This document shows, one piece after another, positions 54,601-63,845 of a DNA stretch of 64,000 nt. Within the stretch, counting starts at the first letter, position 1. The number at the start of each line of letters is the position of its first letter. Below the pieces are notes generated by a model. It was not told the DNA's origin, did not search any database, and saw nothing but the letters and a program-made list of their open reading frames with translations. The translations under genes and the position numbers were made by a program. Source of the DNA: Nonomuraea thailandensis (GTDB lineage Bacteria > Actinomycetota > Actinomycetes > Streptosporangiales > Streptosporangiaceae); NCBI RefSeq assembly GCF_024172165.1, contig NZ_JAMZEB010000002.1, positions 1,302,001 through 1,366,000 of the forward strand. The letters are read 5' to 3'.

Positions 54601-55080
54601 ATGTTCGACCAGATCCTGGGCCTGCCGGCGCACGCCCTGATCATTCACTTCGCCGTGGTGCTGACCCCGCTGCTCGCCGCGGTCGCGGTGGCGTACGCGC
54701 TGCTGCCGCGCTGGCGGGCGAACGTCGCGTGGGCGGTGGTCCTGCTCGCGCTGGCCGTGCCGGCGGCGGTCTTCGCGGCCAGGCAGAGCGGCGAGAGCCT
54801 CAAGGCGGCCCGCTTCAGCACGGCGGAGGGTGAGATGGCCGCCCGCATCTCCACCCACCAGAGCTTCGCCACCCCGCTGCTGATGTCGGTGCTGGGGCTG
54901 AGCGTCGCCGCTCTGCTGCTCGTGTACGCCACCCGCCCCGCCCGCGACTCCGTCGGCCGCGACCGCTTCGGCCGCGCGGTCACGGTGATCCTCTCGGTGC
55001 TGACGGTGGCGCTGGCGGCGGTCTCCGGCTACTTCGTCTTCCAGGCCGGCGACTCCGGCGCCAGAGCGGTGTGGTCGTGA
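54601..55080 (+). CDS. DUF2231 membrane protein
   Basis: A 159-residue protein with four hydrophobic helices (about 10-32, 38-59, 93-112, 130-150). The N-terminal LPAHALIIHFAVVLTPLLA block with its His pair is diagnostic of DUF2231 (PF09990). Function unknown; the paired histidines could bind heme or metal, as suggested for the family. AAGGAGG at 54589-54595 fixes ATG at 54601. The 169-bp region upstream holds no gene and should contain its promoter and that of the cyclophilin gene. Confidence 0.85.
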   Translation: MFDQILGLPAHALIIHFAVVLTPLLAAVAVAYALLPRWRANVAWAVVLLALAVPAAVFAARQSGESLKAARFSTAEGEMAARISTHQSFATPLLMSVLGLSVAALLLVYATRPARDSVGRDRFGRAVTVILSVLTVALAAVSGYFVFQAGDSGARAVWS

Positions 55081-55214
55081 CGCGGATCGTTCGCCTGCGG
55101 GGTGCGGACGTGACGCCCGGCGGCGGGCCGCGCGACCGCGACGCGGCCCGCTCGCCTGCGGTGTGCGGGCGCGAGGAGGACCGGCGGGTACGCCGCAGCG
55201 TGTAATCTCGCGTT

Positions 55215-56519
55215 GTGGATAGCCTGTTCGACTCGGCGGCTGAGGAGGCCACCCCGCAGCCTCTCGCGGTGCGCATGCGCCCGCGCACGCTCGACGAGGT
55301 GATCGGTCAGCGGCACCTGCTCGGCTCGGGCACCCCGCTGCGGCGCCTGGTCGAGAGCGAGGCTCCCATGTCGCTGTTCCTCTGGGGGCCGCCGGGCACC
55401 GGCAAGACCACGCTCGCCTACGTCGTCTCCAACGTCACCAAGCGCCGCTTCGTCGAGATCTCCGCCGTGTCGGCGGGTGTCAAGGACGTACGCGCCGCCA
55501 TCGACAACGCGCGCCGCGAGCTCGGCATGACGGGGCGGCAGACGGTGCTGTTCGTGGACGAGGTGCACCGCTTCAACAAGGCCCAGCAGGACGCCCTGCT
55601 GCCCGCGGTGGAGAACCGCTGGGTCACCTTCATCGGCGCCACCACGGAAAACCCGTTCTTCTCGGTCATCTCGCCGCTGCTGTCGCGCTCGCTGCTGCTC
55701 ACGCTGGAGTCCCTGTCGGACGACGACGTGCGCGCCGTCCTCCAGCGCGCCGTGACCGACCCGCGCGGCCTCGCCGGTCGCGCCACCCTCGCCCCCGAGG
55801 CCCTCGACCATCTCGTACGCCTCGCGGGCGGCGACGCGCGCCGCTCCCTGACGTACCTGGAGGCGGCGGCGCTGCTGGCCGACGACATCACGGTCGAGGT
55901 GGTGGAGAAGGCCGTCGACAAGGCCGCCGTCCGCTACGACCGGCAGGGCGACCAGCACTACGACGTGATCAGCGCGTTCATCAAGTCGATGCGCGGCTCC
56001 GACGCCGACGCCGCCCTCCACTACCTGGCCCGCATGATCGAGGCCGGCGAGGACCCGCGGTTCATCGCCCGCCGCATCGTCATCTTCGCCTCCGAGGACG
56101 TCGGCATGGCCGACCCGACCTGCCTGCAGACGGCGGTCGCCGCGGCACAGGCGGTGCAGCTCATCGGGCTGCCCGAGGGGCAGATCAACCTCGCGCACGC
56201 CGTCATCCACTGCGCGATGGCGCCCAAGTCCAACGCCGTCGTCAAGGCCATCGGGGCGGCGATCGGCGACGTGCGCAAGGGGCTCATCGGGCAGGTGCCC
56301 GGGCATCTGCGCGACGCCCACTACCCGGGGGCGGCCAAGCTCGGGCACGGGGACGGGTACAAGTATCCGCACGACTTCGAGCACGGGCTGGTGCGGCAGG
56401 AGTACGCGCCTGAGCAGGTGCGGGAGCGGCGCTACTACGAGCCGACCCGGCACGGGGCCGAGGGTCCGGTGGCCGAGCGGTGGGCGAAGATCCGCGACTT
56501 CCTCCGCAAAACGCCCTGA
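55215..56519 (+). CDS. rarA: Replication-associated recombination protein A (RarA/MgsA)
   Basis: A 434-residue AAA+ ATPase of the clamp-loader clade. Walker A is GPPGTGKTT near residue 57, Walker [10 protein letters not shown] near 115, sensor 1 [11 protein letters not shown], then the tetramerisation domain with [20 protein letters not shown] and a C-terminal [12 protein letters not shown] block. It acts at stalled forks and in recombination. GTG at 55215 aligns with relatives. Conserved in this order upstream of alaS. Confidence 0.96.
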   Translation: MDSLFDSAAEEATPQPLAVRMRPRTLDEVIGQRHLLGSGTPLRRLVESEAPMSLFLWGPPGTGKTTLAYVVSNVTKRRFVEISAVSAGVKDVRAAIDNARRELGMTGRQTVLFVDEVHRFNKAQQDALLPAVENRWVTFIGATTENPFFSVISPLLSRSLLLTLESLSDDDVRAVLQRAVTDPRGLAGRATLAPEALDHLVRLAGGDARRSLTYLEAAALLADDITVEVVEKAVDKAAVRYDRQGDQHYDVISAFIKSMRGSDADAALHYLARMIEAGEDPRFIARRIVIFASEDVGMADPTCLQTAVAAAQAVQLIGLPEGQINLAHAVIHCAMAPKSNAVVKAIGAAIGDVRKGLIGQVPGHLRDAHYPGAAKLGHGDGYKYPHDFEHGLVRQEYAPEQVRERRYYEPTRHGAEGPVAERWAKIRDFLRKTP

Positions 56520-56570
56520 CCGACCACCCGCTCCGGGCGGTGGTGAGGGGCGCGGTAGGTTGATCGGAAC

Positions 56571-57326
56571 ATGACCGAGTACCGCGCCTCCTTCGACGCC
56601 GCGATCGCCTTCAGCAACGGCGGAGACCTCACCGTCCACGGCTTCCGGGTCGACCTGCCCGGCCCGGACACCGCAGAGCCCGACATCGCGGCGCTGTTCG
56701 TGGCGTCGCTGGGCCTGCTGATGACCGACACCGTCGAGCTCGCCAACGTACAGATCTTCCCCGAGCCGCACAAAGGCACCAGGGGCGGCCCGTCCGACCC
56801 GCGCCACAACCGCGAGCCGGAGCCGGGCGACGGGCGGGGCAGGCTGGTCGAGCTCAGCCACCTCCCGCAGGAGGGCGGCACGTATCTGGAGGCCCCGGGC
56901 GGCGACCTGGGCGCCGTCGAGCTGGTCAAGTCGGTGGACCTGCCCGCCGTGGTGGTGCGGGTGACGGGCGCGCGGCGCAGCCCCATCGGGGTCGGCTCGC
57001 TGGCCCCCTTCGACGTACGCGGCCACGCCGTGCTCCTGCACACCGGCGTGCGCGAGGGCCACTGCCTGGCCTCCGACGCGGCCGCCTGGCTGGTGGCGAA
57101 CGGCGCGGTGCTGGTCGGCACCGACGCCGACGGGCTCGACGACTGCGCCCACGAGGCCCGCCCCGCCCGCGAGTCGCTGCTCGGCGGGGGCGTCCCCGTC
57201 GTCGAGCGGCTGACGGGGCTGGAGCGGCTCCCGCCGACCGGCGCCCTGTTCACGGCCGCGCCCCCGCGCCTCCTGGGCGTCGGCCGCGTCCCGGTCCGCG
57301 CCTACGCCCGCCTCCCACTGGCGTAG
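56571..57326 (+). CDS. Cyclase-family protein with apparent internal deletion
   Basis: A 251-residue protein. The N-terminal part (FDAAIAFSNGGDLTVHGFRVDLPG, LFVASLGLLM, PHKGTRGG) matches the extension found in some actinobacterial cyclase/kynurenine-formamidase-like proteins (PF04199). The C-terminal part has LLHTG, GAVLVGTDADGLDD and GGGVPVVERLTGLERLP. Between VELSH (about 95) and GTYLEAP (about 104) the usual 45 or so residues with the zinc-binding His motif seem missing. The gene is otherwise intact and open, so it may be a non-catalytic variant. ATG at 56571. Confidence 0.65.
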   Translation: MTEYRASFDAAIAFSNGGDLTVHGFRVDLPGPDTAEPDIAALFVASLGLLMTDTVELANVQIFPEPHKGTRGGPSDPRHNREPEPGDGRGRLVELSHLPQEGGTYLEAPGGDLGAVELVKSVDLPAVVVRVTGARRSPIGVGSLAPFDVRGHAVLLHTGVREGHCLASDAAAWLVANGAVLVGTDADGLDDCAHEARPARESLLGGGVPVVERLTGLERLPPTGALFTAAPPRLLGVGRVPVRAYARLPLA

Positions 57327-57480
57327 CCGAGCGACCGTCCGCGTCCGGGCCTGCCTTCCGCTCGCGTGGCCATGAGTGTGCGCGCCTATCGCGGCCGGTA
57401 TGCGTCCCGGCCTCGTAACGCTTCGCCGTCGAATCGTGCAAAGTCGTACTAAACAGGCGATCACCGGGAATCACCACCAT

Positions 57481-58344
57481 GTGAAGGCAACGGTTACCCC
57501 CGGCGGCGGCCTTTTCGGCCCACGGTCGATCACCTGGCGAGTGCACACCGAGACGCCGGGCTGGCCGGCCACCGTACGCGCCTTCCAGCTCCAGTCCCTG
57601 CACCCCCGCACCATCCGCGGCATCGCCCAGAACTGCCTGCTCGACGACCCCGAGGTGGCCCGGGCCCGGCTGCGGCGGCAGCTCGACTACCTCGCCGTGC
57701 GCACGTTCGGCACCCGCGAGCAGGCCGAGCACGCGGCCGAGCGGGCGCGCCGGGTGCACGCCCGCCTGATCGGCCTCGACACCGACACCGGCACCCTGTT
57801 CAGGGTGGACGAGGAGGAGAACCTGCGCTGGGTGCACTGCGTGGAGGTCTCCTCGCACCTGGACGTGGCCAGGCGCTCCGGCGTGCGGCTCACCGCGGCC
57901 GAGCGCGACGCGTACGTGGCCGAGCAGGGCCGCAGCGCCCGCCTCATCGGCCTCGGCGACGTCCCGCGCGACACGGGGGAGCTGGACGACTACCTCGCCG
58001 GCATGCGCCCGTACCTGTCGGCGACCGACGAGGCGCGCGACGCGCTGCGCCGGAGCCTCAGCCCGCAGCTCTCCCTCAGGCTGGCGTTCGTCGCGCCGCC
58101 GCTGGCGCTCGGCTCGCTGCCCGCCGTGGGCGCGCTGGCGTTCGCGACGCTGCCCGCGTGGGCCAGGCAGATGTACGGCTGCGGCGGCCACCGGGCGGCC
58201 GGGTACGCGGCGGACGTGGCTCTGAAGGGGCTGCGCTCGGCGGCCATGGCGCTGCCGGAAGGGCTGGTGGCGCCGGAGATCAGGGCGGCACGAGGGCTCA
58301 TGCGCGCGGTCACGGAAGTGCCAGGGGCCGACGTGGCGGCCTGA
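57481..58344 (+). CDS. Oxygenase MpaB / DUF2236 family protein
   Basis: A 287-residue soluble helical protein of the MpaB/DUF2236 group, which includes latex-clearing oxygenases with a histidine-ligated heme. Family features seen are an N-terminal LQSLHPRTIRGIAQN block, the Arg-rich WVHCVEVSSHLDVARRSG segment with its His, and a C-terminal helix with MYGCGGHRAAGYAADV. Substrate unknown. GTG at 57481 is preferred; the frame opens at 57376 but lacks a family-like N-terminus there. It follows the cyclase gene by 154 bp of non-coding GC-rich DNA. Confidence 0.78.
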   Translation: MKATVTPGGGLFGPRSITWRVHTETPGWPATVRAFQLQSLHPRTIRGIAQNCLLDDPEVARARLRRQLDYLAVRTFGTREQAEHAAERARRVHARLIGLDTDTGTLFRVDEEENLRWVHCVEVSSHLDVARRSGVRLTAAERDAYVAEQGRSARLIGLGDVPRDTGELDDYLAGMRPYLSATDEARDALRRSLSPQLSLRLAFVAPPLALGSLPAVGALAFATLPAWARQMYGCGGHRAAGYAADVALKGLRSAAMALPEGLVAPEIRAARGLMRAVTEVPGADVAA

Positions 58345-58429
58345 TCAGGGTCGCGCTCGCCACTAACGTTGTCACTCGAACGCGATAGGGTCTTGCCGTT
58401 CCGGCCCAGCGTACGAGGGAGATGAGCGG

Positions 58430-58831
58430 ATGCTTACCGCTGGAGAGGTAGCCGGGCTGATCGCGGCCACGGGCTGGGTGGTCCTGGTCTGCGTCATGGC
58501 CATGGTGCTCGTCAAGCTCGCGAGGCTGCTCACCGAGACCACCAAGGCGGTCTCCGACCTGAACAACCGCCTCGCGCCGCTGCTCGACGACATGAGCGTC
58601 ACGGTCAACGAGACCAACAGGCAGCTCGTCGCCGTGGAGGCCATCGCCAAGGACGTCAAGCAGGTCAGCGGCCACGCGGCCAAGCTGAGCGCGGTCACGC
58701 AGACCATCTTCACCGGTCCGCTGATCAAGGTGTCCTCGCTCGGCTACGGCGTGCGCCGCGCCATCGAGGCCCGCCGCGTCAACCGGCCCCGGCCCCGCGG
58801 GAGACAGCCCGAGCAGGGGCGAGTGCGATGA
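58430..58831 (+). CDS. DUF948 domain membrane protein
   Basis: A 133-residue protein. One N-terminal helix (about 8-30, LIAATGWVVLVCVMAMVLV) is followed by a long amphipathic helix (LTETTKAVSDLNNRLAPLL, then VEAIAKDVKQVSGHAAKLS) that is typical of DUF948 (PF06103), and a basic C-terminal tail. Function unknown; relatives are general-stress or envelope proteins. Its stop overlaps the DUF6167 ATG, and both precede alaS as in other actinobacteria. Confidence 0.86.
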   Translation: MLTAGEVAGLIAATGWVVLVCVMAMVLVKLARLLTETTKAVSDLNNRLAPLLDDMSVTVNETNRQLVAVEAIAKDVKQVSGHAAKLSAVTQTIFTGPLIKVSSLGYGVRRAIEARRVNRPRPRGRQPEQGRVR

Positions 58832-59061
58832 TAAGAAGGCTGTTCTACCTGTCGCTCGGCGCGTTCCTCGCCTTCTGGGTGATGCGCAGGCTGCAGGCGC
58901 TGCACCCCGATCACGTCGCGCGCAGGACCGCCGACGGTGCGGCGGGGATGCTCCGGAGGGTGAGAGACTTTACTTCCGACGCGTTCGGCGAGGCCGCGGA
59001 GCGCGAAACGGAGTTGCGAGCACGCTTCGGGCTCGACAACGCTGAGGACAGCACCCGCTGA
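58828..59061 (+). CDS. DUF6167-like small protein
   Basis: A 77-residue protein. The N-terminal hydrophobic stretch (RLFYLSLGAFLAFWVM) is followed by charged helices (RDFTSDAFGEAAERETELRARFG). It resembles the small protein found between DUF948 and alaS in streptomycetes (DUF6167, recalled). ATG at 58828 overlaps the previous stop (ATGA). Function unknown, but the close coupling suggests it works with the DUF948 protein at the membrane. Confidence 0.8.
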   Translation: MIRRLFYLSLGAFLAFWVMRRLQALHPDHVARRTADGAAGMLRRVRDFTSDAFGEAAERETELRARFGLDNAEDSTR

Positions 59062-59223
59062 AGGCGGCGGCCACCGGCACCGGTGATCGCCGCTGACGGC
59101 GGCCGTAGGTGACGGCGCCTGCCGCGAGGCCGGCGCCGGTGCCGGCGAGTGCTGCGACAGCGTCGCCGAAGACGGCGACCGCCAACGCTAGAAAACAACT
59201 GACTACAGCAAAGGATGGCCACC

Positions 59224-61896
59224 ATGGAGTCGGCAGAGATCGCGCGCCGCTTCCTGCGCTTCTTCGAGGAGCGTGGGCACAAGGTAGTGCCCTCGGCCAG
59301 CCTGATCGCTGAGGACCCGACGCTTCTCCTGGTCAACGCGGGTATGGCACCGTTCAAGCCGTACTTCCTGGGGCAGCGAAAGCCTCCGGCGCCACGGCTG
59401 GCCACCGCGCAGAAGTGCGTGCGCACCCCCGACATCGACGAGGTCGGCAAGACGACCAGGCACGCGACGTTCTTCCAGATGCTGGGCAACTTCTCGATCG
59501 GCGACTACTTCAAGGCGGAAGTGATCCCGTTCGCGTGGGACCTGCTGACCAAGTCCGAGTCCGACGGCGGCTTCGGCTTCCCCGAGGACAAGCTGTGGGC
59601 GACGGTCTACCACGAGGACGACGAGGCGTTCGAGATCTGGCGTGACAAGGTCGGCCTGCCCGAGCACCGCATCCAGCGCCGCGGCCTGGAGGACAACTAC
59701 TGGCACATGGGCGTGCCCGGCCCCGGCGGCCCCTGCTCGGAGATCTACTACGACCGCGGCCCCGAGTACGGCAAGGAGGGCGGCCCCGTCGCCGACGAGG
59801 ACCGCTACCTCGAGGTGTGGAACCTCGTGTTCATGCAGTACCAGCTCAGCCAGGTCCGCTCCAAGGTCGACTTCGACATCGCGGGCGAGCTGCCGAGCCG
59901 GAACATCGACACCGGCATGGGCCTGGAGCGCATGGCGGCGATCCTGCAGGGCGTCGACAACATCTACGAGATCGACACCACCTACAAGATCCTCGACCGG
60001 GCGGCCGAGCTCACCAAGACCCGCTACGGCCGCGACCACCGCGCCGACGTCAGCCTGCGCGTGATCGCCGACCACGTCCGCACCGGCACCATGCTGGTGG
60101 CCGACGGCGTGCTGCCGAGCAACGAGGGCCGCGGCTACGTGCTGCGCCGCATCCTGCGCCGCTCGATCCGCAACCTGCGGCTGCTCGGCTCGGGCGACGA
60201 GCGCTACATGCACGAGCTGACCGACGTCGCGATCAACGTCATGGGCGAGCAGTACCCGGAGCTCGTGACGGACGCGCCGCAGATCCACTCGGTCATCGAC
60301 GCCGAGGAGTCGTCGTTCCTGGGCACGCTGCGCACCGGCACGGCGATCTTCGACGTGGCGGTCGAGGAGACCAAGCGCAAGTCCGGCACCACGATCTCCG
60401 GTGACCAGGCGTTCAAGCTGCACGACACCTACGGCTTCCCGATCGACCTGACGCTGGAGATGGCGGCCGAGCAGGGGCTCCAGGTCGACGAGGAGGGCTT
60501 CCGCCGCCTCATGAAGGAGCAGCGGCAGATGGCCAAGGCCGACGCCGCGGCGAAGAAGACCGGCAACGCCGACATCTCGGTGTTCGGTCAGCTCCTGGAG
60601 ACGGCGGGCCGGGTCGAGTTCCTCGGCTACGACCAGACCGAGGCCGACACCAGCGTGGTCGGCATCCTCGTGGACGGCCTGCCCGTCCCCGCGGCGGGCG
60701 CGGGCACCACGGTCGAGGTCGTGCTGCAGCGCACCCCGTTCTACGCCGAGGGCGGCGGCCAGCTCGCCGACCAGGGCGTGATCCGCACCAGCGGCGCCGA
60801 GGTCGAGGTGGTCGACGTGCAGACGCCGCTCGCGGGCCTCGTCGTGCACCGCGGCAAGATCCGCAGCGGCGAGCTCAAGGTCGGCGACGAGGCGCAGGCG
60901 GAGATCGACATCGAGCGCCGCCGCGCGATCTCGCGCAGCCACAGCGCCACCCACCTCGTCCACCGCGGCTTCAAGAACGCGCTCGGCGAGACGGCTGCGC
61001 AGGCCGGCTCGGAGAACTCTCCCGGCCGCTTCCGCTTCGACTTCACCTCCGCGGGCGCGGTGCCGCCGAGCGTCCTGCGTGACGTCGAGGACGAGGTCAA
61101 CGCCGTGCTCGTCAACGACCTCAAGGTCAACGCGTTCTACACCTCGCAGGCGGAGGCCAGGGCGATGGGCGCGCTGGCGATGTTCGGCGAGAAGTACGGC
61201 GACGAGGTCCGCGTGGTCGAGATCGGCGACTACTCGCGCGAGCTGTGCGGCGGCACCCACGTCCACAGCTCCGGCCAGCTCGGCCTGGTCAAGGTGCTCG
61301 GCGAGCAGTCGGTCGGCGCGGGCGTGCGCCGCGTCGAGGCGCTCGTCGGCCTCGACGCCTTCCGCTTCCTGGCGCGCGAGAGCGTGCTGGTCGCGCAGCT
61401 CACCGAGCAGCTCAAGGCGCGCCGCGAGGAGCTGCCCGAGCGCATCGACGGCATCGTCACCCGGCTGCGCACGGCGGAGAAGGAGCTGGAGAAGCTCCGC
61501 TCGGCCCAGGTGCTCCAGGTGGCGGGCGAGCTGGCGTCCCAGGCGCGGGACACGCAGGGTGTCTCCGTGGTGACACACCGCGCGCCTGATGGAACCGGCG
61601 CCGATGACCTGCGTAAGCTCGCGCTTGATGTGCGTGGCAGGTTCCCGGCCGACAGGCCGGCGGTCGTCGTGATCGCCGGTGCCCCCTCCGACCGGCCGGT
61701 GGTGGTTGCCGCGGTCAATGAGGCGGGGCGCGAGCGGGGGCTCAAGGCCGGACAGCTGGTCGGCGTCGCCGCCAAGGCTCTTGGGGGTGGCGGTGGCGGC
61801 AAGGACGATGTCGCACAGGGCGGCGGCACGCGACCGGAGGCGATCGGCGACGCGCTGCGCCTGGTCGAAGAGGCGATTTCTGGGCAGCTCGGCTGA
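59224..61896 (+). CDS. alaS: Alanyl-tRNA synthetase
   Basis: An 890-residue class IIc synthetase. The catalytic core starts at [17 protein letters not shown]; motif 2 region around [15 protein letters not shown], motif 3 near GLERMAAI. The editing domain has the zinc motifs SHSATHLVH and [11 protein letters not shown]; a C-Ala oligomerisation domain ends the protein with a glycine-rich [14 protein letters not shown] stretch. ATG at 59224 is preferred since AAAGGA at 59209-59214 is well spaced; ATG at 59215 is in frame. The 162-bp region upstream contains GC-rich inverted repeats but no gene. Confidence 0.97.
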   Translation: MESAEIARRFLRFFEERGHKVVPSASLIAEDPTLLLVNAGMAPFKPYFLGQRKPPAPRLATAQKCVRTPDIDEVGKTTRHATFFQMLGNFSIGDYFKAEVIPFAWDLLTKSESDGGFGFPEDKLWATVYHEDDEAFEIWRDKVGLPEHRIQRRGLEDNYWHMGVPGPGGPCSEIYYDRGPEYGKEGGPVADEDRYLEVWNLVFMQYQLSQVRSKVDFDIAGELPSRNIDTGMGLERMAAILQGVDNIYEIDTTYKILDRAAELTKTRYGRDHRADVSLRVIADHVRTGTMLVADGVLPSNEGRGYVLRRILRRSIRNLRLLGSGDERYMHELTDVAINVMGEQYPELVTDAPQIHSVIDAEESSFLGTLRTGTAIFDVAVEETKRKSGTTISGDQAFKLHDTYGFPIDLTLEMAAEQGLQVDEEGFRRLMKEQRQMAKADAAAKKTGNADISVFGQLLETAGRVEFLGYDQTEADTSVVGILVDGLPVPAAGAGTTVEVVLQRTPFYAEGGGQLADQGVIRTSGAEVEVVDVQTPLAGLVVHRGKIRSGELKVGDEAQAEIDIERRRAISRSHSATHLVHRGFKNALGETAAQAGSENSPGRFRFDFTSAGAVPPSVLRDVEDEVNAVLVNDLKVNAFYTSQAEARAMGALAMFGEKYGDEVRVVEIGDYSRELCGGTHVHSSGQLGLVKVLGEQSVGAGVRRVEALVGLDAFRFLARESVLVAQLTEQLKARREELPERIDGIVTRLRTAEKELEKLRSAQVLQVAGELASQARDTQGVSVVTHRAPDGTGADDLRKLALDVRGRFPADRPAVVVIAGAPSDRPVVVAAVNEAGRERGLKAGQLVGVAAKALGGGGGGKDDVAQGGGTRPEAIGDALRLVEEAISGQLG

Positions 61897-61897
61897 C

Positions 61898-62377
61898 ATG
61901 AGATTCGGTTCACGGATCGGCGTGGACGTCGGCTCCGTACGGGTCGGCGTGGCCCGCAGCGACCCCAGCGGGCTGCTGGCCACGCCGGTCGAGACCGTCA
62001 GGCGGGGCAAGGGCGACCTCGACCGCATCGCCGCGATCGTCGCGGAGCACGAGGCGATCGAGGTCGTGGTGGGGCTGCCCACCTCCCTGTCGGGGCGCGA
62101 GGGGCAGGCCGCGGGGCTGGCGCGCGAGTTCGCCGCCAAGCTGGCGGCGAAGCTGGCGCCCACGCCCGTGCGCCTGTTCGACGAGCGGCTGACGACGGTC
62201 ACGGCGCAGCAGGGGCTGCGGGCCAGCGGCGTGCGGGCCAAGAAGCAGCGGGGCGTCGTCGACCAGGCGGCGGCCGTCGTGCTGTTGCAGGACGCGCTCG
62301 ACTCCGAGCGCGCCACGGAAAGACCACCAGGCAGGCCCGTCGAACCGCCCACAGCGGCCGACGGACCTGCCTCATGA
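61898..62377 (+). CDS. ruvX: Putative pre-16S rRNA nuclease RuvX/YqgF
   Basis: A 159-residue RNase H-fold protein. The catalytic Asp is in [28 protein letters not shown] and [10 protein letters not shown] carry the next acidic residues, and the last is in [13 protein letters not shown]. Family members trim the 5' end of pre-16S rRNA or act on Holliday junctions. ATG at 61898 is 1 bp after the alaS TGA. The stop lies in ATGA (62374-62377). Genes are in the conserved alaS-ruvX-mltG order. Confidence 0.94.
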   Translation: MRFGSRIGVDVGSVRVGVARSDPSGLLATPVETVRRGKGDLDRIAAIVAEHEAIEVVVGLPTSLSGREGQAAGLAREFAAKLAAKLAPTPVRLFDERLTTVTAQQGLRASGVRAKKQRGVVDQAAAVVLLQDALDSERATERPPGRPVEPPTAADGPAS

Positions 62378-62466
62378 GCGGGCGGACGACGGGGGTCCGT
62401 CCCGCTGGGACGAACCGGACGGGCGAGGCGGGCCGTGCGCTCGCCGCCGGCGAGGTGATCTCGTGA
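62374..62466 (+). other. 30-residue bridging micro-ORF between ruvX and mltG
   Basis: ATG at 62374 overlaps the ruvX TGA (ATGA). The frame stays open for 30 codons (start [12 protein letters not shown]) and ends TGA at 62464-62466, overlapping the mltG GTG at 62463 (GTGA). No duplication with ruvX is obvious. This is the third such exact bridge in the window. A real peptide is possible but unsupported. Confidence 0.35.
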
Positions 62467-63845
62467 ACGGGACGCCTGGAGACGAGGACGACCTCGGCGA
62501 CGTGATCCCGTTCCGCTCCTCTGAGGGCCGCTCCTCTGAGGGCCGCGCTTCGGAGAGCAGTCCGGGAGAGGGCCGGCCGGGAGAAGATCAGCCGGGAGAG
62601 GCGGGGGAGAGCCGGCCTGGAGAGGTCCGCTCCTCGGACGGCCGCTCCTCGGACGGCCGGTCGCCGGACGGCTGGTGGCCGGAGAGCGGGTCAAGGGCCG
62701 GCGCCGGCGAAGAAGCCCGCCCGCCCGCGCCGGGGCAGGCGGGGGAGCCGGGGCAGCCCGAGCCCGGCCAGGCCGCCGCCGACGCGGAGGTGATCCCGCT
62801 GCCGGGGTCCCGCAGGCGGGCCGTGCGCAAGGTGGGCCTGCTCTCCGCGGGCCTGCTGGCGGGGGTGCTGGCCCTGGGCGGAGGGGCCATCGCGGTGCTC
62901 AAGCCGTACCTGAGCCCTGACGACTTCGACGGGCCGGGCAGCGGCGCGGTGACCGTGCGGATCGCGCCCGGCTCCAGCGCGCACGCGATCGGCTCGGCGC
63001 TGGCCGACGCCGGCGTGGTGGCCAGCGCGCGCTCGTTCGTGAACGTGACGGAGGACCGCGCGGTCAGCGACCGGCTGCGGCCCGGCCACTACCGGCTGCG
63101 CAAGGGCATGGCGGCCGGGGCGGCGCTAGACCTGCTGCTCAGCCCGGCCGCCAGGATCGTGCGGCGGGTGACCGTGCCGGAGGGCATGCGGCTGACGGAG
63201 GTGCTGGACCGCCTGTCCAAGCAGGCCGGGCTGTCACTGCAGGCGCTCAAGGGCGTGGACAAGGCCCTGGTCGGCCTGCCGGAGTACGCCGACGGCCTGG
63301 AGGGGTTCCTGTTCCCCGCCACGTACGAGATCGAGCCCGGCGACACGGCCGTGGACGTGCTGGCCGCCATGGCCGAGCGCTTCGCCGCCGCGGCGCGGCA
63401 CGTGGGCCTGGAGGAGCAGGCGCCGCGGGTGAACCTGACGCCGCTGCAGATCGTCACGCTGGCCAGCCTGATCCAGGCCGAGGGCGGCACGGACGCGGAC
63501 TATCCGAAGATCTCGCGGGTGATCTACAACCGCCTGGCGAAGGACATGCCGCTGGAGATCGACAGCACGGTCCTGTACGCGCAGAACAGAAGGACACTGA
63601 AGGTCACGGAGCGTGACACCAAGGTGAACTCCCCATACAACACCTATCGCCACAAAGGCCTGCCTCCCGGACCCATCGCCAATCCTGGCGAGAAGGCGCT
63701 GATGGCGGCCCTGAACCCTGCCGAAGGTGATTGGCGGTGGTTTGTGACGACGGATCCAGCGCATAGAATCACCAAATTCACCAGCAAAGAGAGCGAGTTC
63801 GTGAGATACCGGGAAGAGTTGAACAAGAACCTCGGGGCGAGCTGA
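62463..63845 (+). CDS. mltG: Endolytic murein transglycosylase MltG
   Basis: A 460-residue protein. A long cytoplasmic N-terminus (about 1-120) is full of short in-frame repeats (RSSEG, PGE, RSSDG). A membrane helix at about 125-146 (VGLLSAGLLAGVLALGGGAI) leads to the LysM-like domain and the YceG catalytic domain, with VTVPEGMRLTEVLDRL, the catalytic Glu in LIQAEGGTDADYPKISRVIYN (about 340), and the C-terminal NTYRHKGLPPGPIANPG. It ends growing glycan strands. GTG at 62463 overlaps the bridging micro-ORF; GAGGTGAT precedes it. Confidence 0.92.
   Translation: MNGTPGDEDDLGDVIPFRSSEGRSSEGRASESSPGEGRPGEDQPGEAGESRPGEVRSSDGRSSDGRSPDGWWPESGSRAGAGEEARPPAPGQAGEPGQPEPGQAAADAEVIPLPGSRRRAVRKVGLLSAGLLAGVLALGGGAIAVLKPYLSPDDFDGPGSGAVTVRIAPGSSAHAIGSALADAGVVASARSFVNVTEDRAVSDRLRPGHYRLRKGMAAGAALDLLLSPAARIVRRVTVPEGMRLTEVLDRLSKQAGLSLQALKGVDKALVGLPEYADGLEGFLFPATYEIEPGDTAVDVLAAMAERFAAAARHVGLEEQAPRVNLTPLQIVTLASLIQAEGGTDADYPKISRVIYNRLAKDMPLEIDSTVLYAQNRRTLKVTERDTKVNSPYNTYRHKGLPPGPIANPGEKALMAALNPAEGDWRWFVTTDPAHRITKFTSKESEFVRYREELNKNLGAS
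62513..62542. repeat. 15-bp in-frame tandem repeat in mltG
   Basis: CCGCTCCTCTGAGGG at 62513-62527 is repeated at 62528-62542, giving two RSSEG units. A second pair (CTCCTCGGACGGCCG type, about 62631-62660) gives RSSDG units. All are codon multiples, so the frame survives; they expand the disordered N-terminus. Confidence 0.85.

Noticed and set aside
55077..55203. Bridging micro-ORF between DUF2231 gene and rarA
   Set aside because: GTG at 55077 overlaps the stop and the frame is open for 42 codons, but it ends 11 bp before the rarA start, so it does not form the exact two-sided overlap.
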